Shown here: in pieces, positions 21,584-31,674 of the stretch
Position numbering within the stretch: position 1 is the stretch's first letter
Layout of the letters: every line of letters begins with the position of its first letter
Program-made: the position numbers and the translations under genes
Source: Metarhizium brunneum
Lineage: Eukaryota > Ascomycota > Sordariomycetes > Hypocreales > Clavicipitaceae
Length of the DNA: 64,000 bases
Assembly: GCF_013426205.1 (NCBI RefSeq)
Contig: NC_089424.1
Span: 3,720,001-3,784,000, forward strand
Direction: 5' to 3'
The notes under the pieces: model-generated
The model's database searches: none
Told to the model about the DNA's origin: nothing
Seen by the model: only the letters and a program-made list of their open reading frames with translations

Positions 21584-23401
21584 ATGCAAGCAGGGACAGC
21601 ATCGGGCGGCAGCACGGCGACGAGCCAGGAGGCCCGGGATTCGGACGGGCCCACAGGCGGCTCCGAAAGCCCGACCGGTGGCCCCACAACGCCGGCCAAG
21701 TCCGCCGGTGCTGCTCCGGCACTGAACAGGGATCTCCGTTTCTGGGCCATCCTCCTGGCCATTGGCTTCTCGGGACTGCTCAGCGCGCTCGAAGCCACCA
21801 TCACGTCGACGACACTGCCCACTGTCATCGCCGAGCTGGGGGGCGGCGACCTCTACATCTGGGCCGTCAATGGATACTTCCTGGCCATGTAGGTCAACTC
21901 CCGACGACGCGGCCGGGCGGCAAGCGAACTAACCCTGGACTCATACAGGACTTCACTACAGCCTATGTTTGGGCAGTTGGTCAATGTCTTTGGGCGCCGG
22001 TGGCCAACCATCTGCGCCACGGCTGCCTTTGTGCTCGGCAGCGGAATCTGCGGCGGTGCCACGGGGATGGGCACACTCATCGCCGGCCGGGTTGTCCAGG
22101 GCATCGGAGCTGGCGGGATCAACGTCCTGGTTGAGATTATCATCTGCGACCTGGTTCCTCTGCGTGAGCGCGGCACCTACTTTGCCATCATCTTTGGCCT
22201 CGTTGCCATTGGGACGGCCCTGGGGCCTTTCTTTGGCGGGCTCATTGTGACGTACCCGAGCTGGCGCTGGGTTTTCTACCTCCACCTTCCTGTAGGTGGC
22301 TTCGCGCTGCTGCTGCTCCTTGTCTTTCTCAATGTGAAGCACAACAGGGAGAAGACGCTCGCTACCCGCTTGACCACTATTGACTGGGTTGGCAACGTCA
22401 TCTTTGTAAGCTCCATCTGCTCGATTCTCATTGCCTTGTCCTGGGCGGGCGCCATACATCCATGATCATCGTACCAGGTGCTCACTCCCCTCATCGTTGG
22501 TTTTTCCGGCCTCGTCGGCTTCGTCATTTTCGAGGCATCGGCCCTCGCGCCCTATCCAACTGTTCCTCTCCACCTGCTGTCAAATCGAACCAGCGCAATA
22601 GTCTTTTTCCTCACCTTGATGCACAGCATCGTCACCATGTGGGCTATCTACTTTCTGCCCATCTACTTCCAAGGCGTCCTCGGCTCCACGCCGTCACGAT
22701 CGGGGGTGCAGCTACTGCCTACCATCCTCATCCTCATCCCCTTTGCAGCCGCGGGCGGCGCCCTCATGTCCAAGCTGGGCCGCTATCGCGCCATCCATCA
22801 GGCGGGCCACGCGCTTATGGTGCTTGGATTCGGCCTGTTCACCCTTCTTGACGAGAACTCAAACACGGGTACTTGGGTTGGTCTCCAGATCGTCGAGTCC
22901 GCGGGCGCCGGGCTCATTGCTCCAACCTTGCTGCCCGCCGTCATGGCACCGCTGGCCGAGTCCGACACTGCCCTCGCCGCCGCAACCTGGGCCTTTTTTC
23001 GATCTTTTGGCCTAACTTGGGGTACGGCCATCCCGGCTGCCATCTTTAACAACCGCTTTGACCAGCTGGCTGAGACCGAAATCACCGACCCAGTCCTCCG
23101 GAGCAGGCTGACTGGCGGGAGAGCATACGAGAGTGCAACGGCCGCCTTTCGCAGCACGCTTTCCGAAGCAACTCGCAACGAGTTTACCCGTGTCCTTGAA
23201 ATGAGTCTTCAACGCACTTGGCAGGTTGCAATAGGTTTTGCGGCACTAGGCTTTCTACTTGTCTTCCTTGAGAAAGAGGTGCCTCTCCGGCAAGAACTAG
23301 AGACTGAATTTGGCATGGTTGACAAGAAGGATCGTGAGGAGAATGTAGAGGAAGCAAAGGAAGTCAAGGATCCAGATCCGCAGAAGCAAAACACTACCTG
23401 A
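21584..23401 (+). pseudogene. MFS drug/metabolite exporter (DHA, 14-TM) with one in-frame stop
   Basis: Exon 1 (21584-21888) and exon 2 (21949-23401), with a 60-bp GT-AG intron, encode about 585 residues of an MFS exporter of the 14-helix drug:H+ antiporter type: SGLLSALEATITSTTLPTVI (motif in helix 1), LVNVFGRRW (motif A-like), GRVVQGIGAGG (helix 4) and a charged C-terminal tail. At 22463-22465 a TGA sits where relatives have the Trp of a PWSSYQ segment; the frame continues unchanged on both sides, so a single G-to-A change truncates the protein after about helix 6. A stretch from 22406 (GTAAGC) to 22477 (TACCAG) is 72 bp and in phase; splicing it out would remove the stop together with a membrane helix, so I doubt it rescues function. 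In the intact cluster the protein would export the product. Confidence 0.85.
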
Positions 23402-23749
23402 GTTATATCCAGCGCACTTGGACGAAGGGAATACCGCCAAACGTCGTTTTACATGGGCAAGACATTTATTTATCTAGCGTCTTGCATAGGTAAACACAAT
23501 TTCCAAGCCAGGTAGACTGTCATTTCGATTGAGGCCGAGTGTACGTGGGTGGCTATGAGCGGCTACAAAACAATGAAGACCACTCACCACAGAAATCCGA
23601 CGTGCGAGTAACGCGTGTCGAGTAGGCACCTCGCCATGGTGGTAAGGATCAGGCCTCTACGAGAAGCAGTAATTTAGCGCGCCTAACAATATTTTGTTGC
23701 AAGTGATTTCCGTGCCGAAGACCCGATTGGACGGCGTCCAAAATTTAGA

Positions 23750-23837
23750 AACCCTCCGAAGGTACACTGCTCTCCGGATCAGACGATGCCACTCGCACCG
23801 TTGAGATCGATTCGGCTCAGAGGGTTCATGCCGAAAC
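23750..23837 (+). promoter_or_regulatory. shared cluster promoter motif, site B
   Basis: AACCCTCCGAA at 23750-23760 and CATGCCGAAA at about 23827-23836 lie 190-280 bp upstream of the hydrolase start. The same two halves as in site A occur here, further apart. Confidence 0.5.
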
Positions 23838-24026
23838 TCAGCAACCGACTACAGCAACTCCCAGCCCCGTATCGAAGCAGCATACCAGCATGTGTGGCAA
23901 AATGAGCCTAAACAGTTAATACCCAAATCCCCAGACGGCTCTAGGCCGTACGAACGGTAGTGTAGCAGGCCCCCGACCTATTCGTATAGTCGAAGTCCTC
24001 TACACCTAGAGAAGACCCAACAAGAC

Positions 24027-25331
24027 ATGTACAGCTTTTTGCAAAGTAGTTTCCTCGACTTCGAGCTAACCCGCTTGCTGGGCAGCACCAGCTCCGGCGG
24101 CTGTGATGTTGCCGAATTTCTCGAAGCCGTGGGCCAGATCAAAAAGAACGACCCGGAAAGCTGGTTCTCCGCCTGGCATGAGCAGTCCCGTCGAGCAGAG
24201 CGGATCGCCCGCGAAGCCGCCCAACACGGTCACGCCTCCGCCGCGCAGAGAGGCTTCCTTCGCTCGTCCAACTATGCCCGCGCGAGCGGGTACATGTTCA
24301 TGGCCGGTGATGAACGCGTGTTGGAAACGGCAGAGCGCGCCGTTTCCTTGTTCAGGGAAGCTTTCGTCCACATGGACGGCCAGGTTATTGTTTTGGACAT
24401 GCCGTATCGGGATGACGTCTCCATGCCCGGATACCTGTATCTGCCGCCGGAGTCGAGGCGCATGCCTGGCGGTAAGATGCCAGTCGTCGTCAATTGCTGC
24501 GGAGCCGACTCGACGCAAGAGGAGTTGTATTTCGCTCTGGTATGCGCAGGAGCTGAACTTGGCTACGCGGTTGTGACGTTTGAGGGACCGGGTCAGGGTA
24601 TGCTGCTTAAACGGGACAAGGTTTCCGCGCGAGGAGACTACGAAGTTGTTACTCGCAAAGTTTTGGATTATCTACAACGTATTTCGGAACAAAAGCCGGA
24701 ATGGGGGCTGGACCTCGAGCGCATCGGCGTCGCGGGGGCTTCGATGGGAGCGTACTACTCCCTCCGAGCCTGCGTCGACCCTCGTATCAAGGCCTGTGTT
24801 GCCATTGATGGGTTCTACAGCTTGTGGGAGGTAGCCATGGAGAGGATGCCAGGCTGGTACTCGTCTCTGTGGTTGTCAGGATGGCTGCCTGAGTGGCTGT
24901 TTGACGCCTTGGTCCGCTTCGGCATGAGGATGGACTTCACCACGCGCTGGGAGTTTGGTCTTGGTATGGCCATGATGGGTACTGCGACGCCGGGGAATAC
25001 ACTGCGGCGGTTTCGGGAATTTTCCCTCCATCGCGAGGGAGATGAACCGATCGTGGATCGCATTAAGTGCCCTGTCCTACTGACTGGTGCGTCAAGATCG
25101 CTTTATGCCAGCGCACAGGATGGCACCGTTGCTGTTTATAATGCACTAAAAATGGTACCCGAGAGTGAAAAGGAGGTTTGGATACCGTCGAGTATCGGGG
25201 AAGGGGGAATGACTGGAAAGGTTGGGGCTTGGGCATTGCTTCCGCAGAAGAGTTTTCAATTCTTCGACAAGCATCTTCGAGTGCATCGAGATGTAGCTGT
25301 ATCTGGTGTGATATCACAGGAGCATGCATGA
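24027..25331 (+). CDS. alpha/beta hydrolase of the cytochalasan-cluster type
   Basis: A single uninterrupted exon of 434 codons. Motifs are VVVNCCGADSTQEEL (oxyanion region), VVTFEGPGQG and GASMGAYYS, the nucleophile elbow with Ser239, and a C-terminal GEGGMTGKVGAWALL segment typical of this fungal family. These resemble the hydrolases found in PKS-NRPS clusters for pyrichalasin, aspochalasin/cytochalasin and ACE1 (PyiE, CcsE, ORFZ). There they act after reductive release and are needed for formation of the pyrrolinone before the Diels-Alder step. Length matches that family. It is cytosolic, with no signal peptide. The gene ends 180 bp from the 3' end of the PKS-NRPS remnant and converges on it. 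It appears intact although the synthase it would serve is dead. Confidence 0.85.
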   Translation: MYSFLQSSFLDFELTRLLGSTSSGGCDVAEFLEAVGQIKKNDPESWFSAWHEQSRRAERIAREAAQHGHASAAQRGFLRSSNYARASGYMFMAGDERVLETAERAVSLFREAFVHMDGQVIVLDMPYRDDVSMPGYLYLPPESRRMPGGKMPVVVNCCGADSTQEELYFALVCAGAELGYAVVTFEGPGQGMLLKRDKVSARGDYEVVTRKVLDYLQRISEQKPEWGLDLERIGVAGASMGAYYSLRACVDPRIKACVAIDGFYSLWEVAMERMPGWYSSLWLSGWLPEWLFDALVRFGMRMDFTTRWEFGLGMAMMGTATPGNTLRRFREFSLHREGDEPIVDRIKCPVLLTGASRSLYASAQDGTVAVYNALKMVPESEKEVWIPSSIGEGGMTGKVGAWALLPQKSFQFFDKHLRVHRDVAVSGVISQEHA

Positions 25332-25513
25332 GAAAATTAAAGTGAAGTATGAACATGATTCGGTTGCACAATTATGTATCTCAAAAGACGATGCTTGAAC
25401 TACTTCTCACATTCCCATCCAGGACAAATAAGAAGAGTAAAGAAAGTCCCAGGCTCAAATTGTGTTTTAATACATGCTTGATCAAGTAGACGTTGCAAAC
25501 ACACGCTTAGCCA

Positions 25514-28500
25514 TCATCCCTCCCCCGTCTCACGCTTCATCAATTTCTGGAAAACAACATCCAGGTCCATTTCGTCAATGGCAGCAAGGTATGCTGCAAT
25601 CAACACATTCATCTACAACCCAACTGCCAACTCGGTCCAATCCCACAAGCTCAGCTCCCTATACTCGATTCCATCCTCCTCCTGCATGTGCTGTCCAAGC
25701 TGGTCAATGGGAATGATCACGTCCCCGGAATGATGTAGATACTTGAGCTTCGTCTCCTGATCAGATCCCGTCACTACTCGGGCTATGCCTTTGGCCGCAT
25801 TCTCCACGCTGATGAAGTCGAGTGAACCACGCCATCGTGACGAGGTCGGTACGGCCTTGAGCTGTCGAGAGAATTTGATGACGCTGTTCATCACATCCAG
25901 GTCGCTTGCGGCCGGGCCCGTGATACTGCTCGGGCGATGGATACAGACGGGCAACCCGAGACGCTCATGGACCTTCTCCAGGAAGACTTCACTGGCCCAT
26001 TTTCCAGCCACATACCCGTCTGAATAGCCTGGAGGAGGAATATTCTCGGCCAGCGAAATCTCATACAAGGTATCCATGTTGTTCAGACGGCCCGTGGCTG
26101 TGGTGGAATTGTAGTGGAACGGCACATTATGGACGAGAGCGAGCCTGGCGAGCTCCTTGGTTGCCTCGACATTAGCTGGTCGGAGGGTTTGGTATTGATG
26201 TCTTCAGGAAGGACACATCAGCACCACTGTGGACAGTGGCACCAGCCTCGCCAAATATTGCCTCTGCAGCTTGAACCGAGAGTCCTGCTCGCGGAGCACT
26301 GAGATCGCCCTGGTGGAGTGTGACCTTGGGCGAGCCGAGAAACAAACCTAGCTTTCCCTGACTGCGGACTGCAATGCAGTGAACCTTGGTCACGCTGGGG
26401 GACTCGACGAATTCCTTGAGCAGCTCCAGCCCTAGAAATCCCGTGGCGCCCGTCATGATTATGACGCCCCTTGTCGACTTTGTTGCGGCGGAGATAAAGG
26501 GACCGGCATCCACCACGTGCTTGGTCAGGGCTGTTTCCTCCGTCCAGTCCGTCTCCGCGGCTTCAAGATAGGTGGCGTCTGTGATGACGGCCGCCATGGC
26601 TCAGAGAGTGCTCTGCTCGAAGAGAGTGGCCACCGGAAGGGCTACTCCGAACCGCGTCTTGATCGAGTGCTGTAGCCTGATGAGCAGCAATGAGTTACCG
26701 CCCACATGGAAGAAGTTGCTGCCCCGGTCGATGGTGCAGTGTTGCAGGACTTCTTCTGAAATCACCTCCTCCCACGCCTCGCGAAGCTCACATTCCACGT
26801 TCCCAAGCTTGGCCGCCCCTGTAGCTCGCTCAGTGCCGTTTGAAACCTGCAACTTCTCAATAGCTGCCCGGTCAAGCTTCCCGTTGCTGGTCAGGGGTAC
26901 ATCCTGGATTGGGATTATAATTGCAGGATGCATGTACCCGATGACGAGAAAACTTTGCTCTGAGCTTAGTGAAAGGAGAAGCATCCTCATTGTCTCGCCG
27001 TGTTGAATATCGTAGATGTAGTCCCTCAGGTATTCAAACTCTCGATTAACTTGAGATATATCCCGTATTGCCCTCTTTTCAAGACGAAGAAGGGAATTTT
27101 TGAGGACACACTGTAGATTCTGGTCTCCTTCGGTGATAAAGGCGGTTCGCAGTGCTTCATGGCGATGACCCAATACTTTTACGGCCGCTTCAAGTTTGTG
27201 CTCGTTCAACTCTCCATTGATCTTGATGGAAAATTTGATGTTAAAAGTAGTTTGGTCTTGCACGAAATGGTTTAAGAACCAGAATCTGGACTGGCCCGCT
27301 GACATGGGCACCGACCTTTCAACCTCATGTGGGAGTACTGACTTGTGTTCAAAAGAACGCGACTTTAGCCCTTCGTCCCCAGGTTCGCTTTCGCTTTCCG
27401 GCAGTGGGCTTTCAGACGAGGAGCTGGCTATAGTTGACTCTGCAGACCTAGAGAGGTTGTCAATGCTTGCCAGGACAGAACCATTTGAGCCCGACGATGC
27501 CACCAAGGGCATGAGCTGCGTTTTTTGCAGCTCCGACTCATTGGAAGCCATTGGCTGGGTTTCCACGGCTGCTAGCTTTGGAATGAGTTCGGAAGGGATG
27601 TTCTCAAGCGCAAAAGTAATCAAGTCCACGAGAGAGGCACCACCGAGGATCTTCAGTACTGGCATATCGACATCCATTTCCCTGAGGAACCAAGAGCGTA
27701 TTTCCACTGCAACGAGGGAATCAATCCCAAGATCATCCGCGCTCATATTCGACATGTTGAATTGCTCAGAATTGTCGTCCTGTTGAAGCTGCAAAGCGGC
27801 CTGGAGCTTGCCAACAAAGCCATCTGATATGAATCAGTATGTAGTTCGCATCTAGCTGATTGGAGAATGTCTCAGCAAAGTACTTGCCTTGTATAATCTT
27901 CGATATCTCATCCAAGTTTCTGACTTCAAACAGCCGGGCCCTGACGGGGACAGCAGCATTTTGCATCATCTTCTTCAAGTTTCCATCACCACCCCAGTTT
28001 ATATAGTGCTGAAAGCGAGGGTTCCTTATCCAGGGCACAGGTTCTGCAACATCGGCATTAATCCTTCGCAAGCCTGTGATGATTTCCGGGTTGCGTCCGG
28101 CCTGTGGTCTTCCAGCAAGAATTGCCTCGGGAATGCATTGATGGAATCCGCGCTCTTCCATCCACATGAATCCTCCGCGGAGGATAGTGGGAAGAACAGT
28201 CTCATCAAACTCTCGCATGATATATCCAACGCCCAGGACGGCGTCGAGATGTAGAACCGAGGCTGCAAAACCTTGACGGCGGCGTTCCATGGCGGTAGCG
28301 ACCATGAACATGTTTGCGGCGCTGTAGTTGGACTGACCGCGGTTGCCTGCCGCGGCGGCTATGGAGGAAAACATGACAAAGAAGTTCAGACTATCATCTC
28401 AAAATAGCCGGTCCAGGTGCATCGTTCCCAGTACCTTGGGTCTCAAGACTTTTTCCATAATCTCGAATGACATTTCCGAAAATGGGACATCTTGAAGCAC

Positions 28501-29926
28501 CATTGCGCCGTTCATAATGCCGCCAATCGGGGGGAATTCTCGACGGATCGTTGCGACGAGCTCCTCAACAGCAGTTTGATCCGTGATGTCGCTAATTGTT
28601 TCGTCAGCTTGTGCTCTTATTACATTCAAAGTGTGCAAGATTGTCTCTCCTACTTGGAAAATACTCCGACGTGTACTCCTGCCCTCGAAATCTCTTCAAG
28701 CCACCTCTCATCAATGTTCGGGTTCCGACTGGTGAGAACAATGGTTCGAGCGCCCCGGGAGGACATCCAGTCGCATAACGAAGTCGCCAAATCACTCGTT
28801 AACCCGAACAAAGCATATGTTTTATTCTCGTCAAATCGGATCTGATCATTGGCCGATGTGAGTCTCACGGGCACCAAGGCAGTGGCCCTCCAGTCGACAA
28901 TGGTGCCAGCTTCGTAAGAACCACCCATCGCTACCACATCTCTCGGGTTTGCAACAGTGAAAGTAATGGGGGTTAATCTCGGGTGGCGTGTAGGACCAAG
29001 GAGGCAATGACTAGGTCGTAGGAATACTCCTCGTGGCCTTGCTCTACCACATCCTTTGCGCAATCAAGGACCTTGAAAGTCATTTTCTCCGATTCATATT
29101 GAGCGGCAAATACCTCGCGAGCCTTTTCGAAAAACCCGCTGGAAACATCAGTGAAGGTGTAGGAAGCGAAAGACCGCCCGATATCTCGCATGATGGTCTT
29201 TGTGGCTCCTCCAGTGCCCGCACCGATGTCCAGAATGTCCATGTGAGGAAAACGATGGGCAATCTGGGCTATTACTCTGGAAAGAAAGCTGGTAGCATCT
29301 TTGAGCCCCATGGCCTCAACGTAGTACCGGTTAAGCAAGTCATCGTCTAGCAGGTGCTGGAGGATTTCTGTTTCACCTCGCACCGCGGCAGTGAGGTGCT
29401 CGCCCACTGTACGAGTTAGTTTGATCTCAATGCTGTCAGGGTATCTAAATAATCGTCAGCTTATACTTGAATCATCATGAATTTGTAATAGAAAATAGCA
29501 TACCTATCCATAATTGGTGAGATGTCTTCCCATGTATCATTGAGCCACTCTCTCTCCGTAAATCGTTGCCTTCCAATCCGACTGTGATGGATGACATGAC
29601 CGAAGCAGTCAAACATGGCCTTGCGATGCCAAGGTAGAGTGTCGCGCTTGTCTTCTGGAGTATCTCTGCTAACTTGGTTCATGTAATAGAGTGAAATTCT
29701 TTCTAAATCAGCGGCAAGCTGTACGTCCTCAGCTGATGCACGATTATCTGCTGCCAATAATCCGTCTGGTAGTGCCGGAGCCCATATTTGCTTGCAGAAT
29801 AATTGTCGATCTTTTTCGGGGCTTCGTTCCGACAGTGGTGTCACCTTTATCCCTTGGAGTTGGAGTAGCAAGCCGGACTGCGGATTGGGGACAAATACAT
29901 CAACATCTCCCTCTATGCCACCAGTG
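25514..29926 (-). pseudogene. PKS-NRPS hybrid synthase remnant (C-MeT/KR/ACP/C/T/R pieces)
   Basis: Order from 29926 downward: end of DH linker; C-methyltransferase with LDIGAGTGGATKT (intron 29445-29503); a deletion near 28985 that jumps, out of frame, to the region before KR; KR with GLTSDLA and SNYSAAN (intron 28592-28653) interrupted by TGA at 28399-28401; GC-AG intron 27824-27887; ACP with GIDSL; N-terminal third of a condensation domain; a second deletion near 26938 that removes the HHxxxD half of C and almost all of A, leaving the A10 motif PLTSNGKLDR; carrier domain GGNSL; TGA at 26601-26603; reductase domain GATGFLG with a frameshift near 26196, GYVAGKW, and TAG at 25613-25615; natural end 25514. 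KS, AT and most of DH are absent. The domain order and terminal R domain match cytochalasan-type synthases. It is non-functional. Confidence 0.9.
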
Positions 29927-29927
29927 A

Positions 29928-31112
29928 TTAGCGGATTCTGTAAGAGGGAATTTCTTCGCCACCACTGACTCGGGCCGTGAAGCCGCTCAGCCCGAGCCCG
30001 CCCCCAAGGCCCATGTTGAACTTGACCCGATTATGTTCAACTTTGAACCGCCAGGTTTTGCCCTTTTGCGGGGACACAAACTCGATAAAATGGCCCGTAG
30101 ACCGATTTGCCAGACTGCCCGAGACATTTCCAGAAAGGTTGTTGGTGAAAAGAACGTAGTCATCCGTGTCTAAAGCCTCGCCCTTGGCCGTACCAAAAAG
30201 TAGCTCACCGTCCTTGAAAAGCTGAGCACAGCAATATGGCACCCCCTTGTTCAGGCGAGAGACAGGCCTCCAATGCGCCATGTAGTAGGGTCCCGCAAAG
30301 CCGCGGATGATGTTCCACGCGTCGCACACTTTAAACCAGCTATCTTTGGCCCAAACTCTCCCGTGGCCTCCGTGGCCGGTGAAGTTCAAGCTAGTTTTGC
30401 CCAGCGTGTACTCAACAACCACCCGGCCGCCAGCAATGGGTTGATTCAGGAACAGTGATGCAGACATTTGCACGCTTCCTTTCTCGTCGGGCCACAGCTT
30501 TCCTTCAGCCAAATGTGGCAGCGTGTCCGACTCAATGGCAAAGTTGCCCTTGGACCTGGGCGTGGACCACCATACTCGGGCGCGGCTCATGTTTCTCGGC
30601 ACCTGGAAACCGTAGGTGTGGCCGGTGCTGTTCCAGATGCCCGTTACTGAGTCTTGGCAAGTGATGACTGTAGACTGCTCAAGGAAGTCGAGCTCCCGGG
30701 TAATTGTCCCGTCGTCAAGGATCATGTAGAACTCGACGCGCAGGTTGCCCTGGCCGAAGAAGTGGTACGATGCATCGCGTGAAAAGGCCAAAATAATGCC
30801 TGACATTCCAGAGTCGGCGGTTCCGTCAAACTCCCATTGTTCCCATGCCGTGGCGTTGATGGTTGACAGCTTTGGTGTCTCGAGATGCTCCGTGGGTGAC
30901 TCTGAAAATTCGACGGGCCCTTCTGTTTGCTCAAACGCCGTGCTGCGGCTTACTTGGCATGGTGACGGGTATTGGCCATGATATTTCAGACTCTTTTGCC
31001 AGTTCTCAGAAAAGAGTGTGTCTAGTGGTATTTGACCCAACTGCCCAGACACCGCGTTGGCCAGCCATGCGGCGACGATGAGCGAGGTCCAGGACGTCAA
31101 ACGCAGCTTCAT
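29928..31112 (-). CDS. Diels-Alderase-family lipocalin-fold protein (cytochalasan type)
   Basis: A single exon of 394 residues starting at the ATG at 31112; the frame is open further upstream but only to a TTG. A signal-peptide-like N-terminus is followed by the two-barrel fold of the fungal Diels-Alderase family (CcsF, PyiF, MycB and relatives). Recognisable segments are WEQWEFDGTADSGMSGIIL, LNFTGHGGHGRVWA, IIRGFAGPYYMAHWRPVSR, LFKDGELLFGT and the closing GLGGGLGLSGFTARVSGGE. Such enzymes catalyse the intramolecular cycloaddition that forms the macrocycle-fused isoindolone. Several NxS/T sites fit passage through the secretory system. It has no breaks. Its stop codon lies only a few bases from the first recognisable PKS-NRPS sequence, so a deletion ends right behind it. 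It is divergent from the enoyl reductase across 560 bp carrying the shared motif. Confidence 0.88.
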   Translation of the reverse strand: MKLRLTSWTSLIVAAWLANAVSGQLGQIPLDTLFSENWQKSLKYHGQYPSPCQVSRSTAFEQTEGPVEFSESPTEHLETPKLSTINATAWEQWEFDGTADSGMSGIILAFSRDASYHFFGQGNLRVEFYMILDDGTITRELDFLEQSTVITCQDSVTGIWNSTGHTYGFQVPRNMSRARVWWSTPRSKGNFAIESDTLPHLAEGKLWPDEKGSVQMSASLFLNQPIAGGRVVVEYTLGKTSLNFTGHGGHGRVWAKDSWFKVCDAWNIIRGFAGPYYMAHWRPVSRLNKGVPYCCAQLFKDGELLFGTAKGEALDTDDYVLFTNNLSGNVSGSLANRSTGHFIEFVSPQKGKTWRFKVEHNRVKFNMGLGGGLGLSGFTARVSGGEEIPSYRIR

Positions 31113-31455
31113 TGCTGGAAATGGATGAAGGCTAGCGAAGAGAGAATTACTTGGCAACTCAGAAAGGCTGTAGCCGGATTTCGCAGACGGGTAAATTGGA
31201 TAGAAGGTTGGAAGAGGGCAACTCGGCCTTGTTCGACGAACGAGGAAGATGGACGATTGTGGCCTGGTTGGGGGTACCTATGTTGCAGCACAACATTGAA
31301 GACCCGACAGTGACCCAACGGCACCCTCCGTTTTGGAATGCCACAAGGGAGTACATTAACCTGTCTGGTGGGTTGACAAGGACCAAGTGCCCGAGTCGGA
31401 GTGGTCTTAGCCCCGAACGGCCTCGCGGCCGGACCACGCATCGGAGCCGACTCCA

Positions 31456-31481
31456 AACCCTCCGAAACATGCCGGCCGAAA
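31456..31481 (+). promoter_or_regulatory. shared cluster promoter motif, site C
   Basis: AACCCTCCGAAACATGCCG followed by GCCGAAA, in the bidirectional promoter between the Diels-Alderase (345 bp) and the enoyl reductase (about 195 bp). This is the tightest version of the motif. A TCGGAGCCGA inverted repeat lies just before it (31441-31450). Confidence 0.6.
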
Positions 31482-31674
31482 TCCGGCCTGCCCCCAACTA
31501 CCCCAAGTCATAAGATTTTAGCATGTTCCAAAAAGGGACATGCTGAGGGTCCTATTTAGCAGAAGAATAACATGCTCTGCAGCCAACACCAGCCCAGACG
31601 CAGCAAATTGACACACATTTCCGAAGAAACATTGCCCTGAATAAATACAATTCTACCAGTCATATGCCCGCATC

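Noticed and set aside
31113..31157. Upstream extension of the Diels-Alderase-family frame
   Set aside because: It would start at TTG; the ATG at 31112 directly yields a signal-peptide-like N-terminus.
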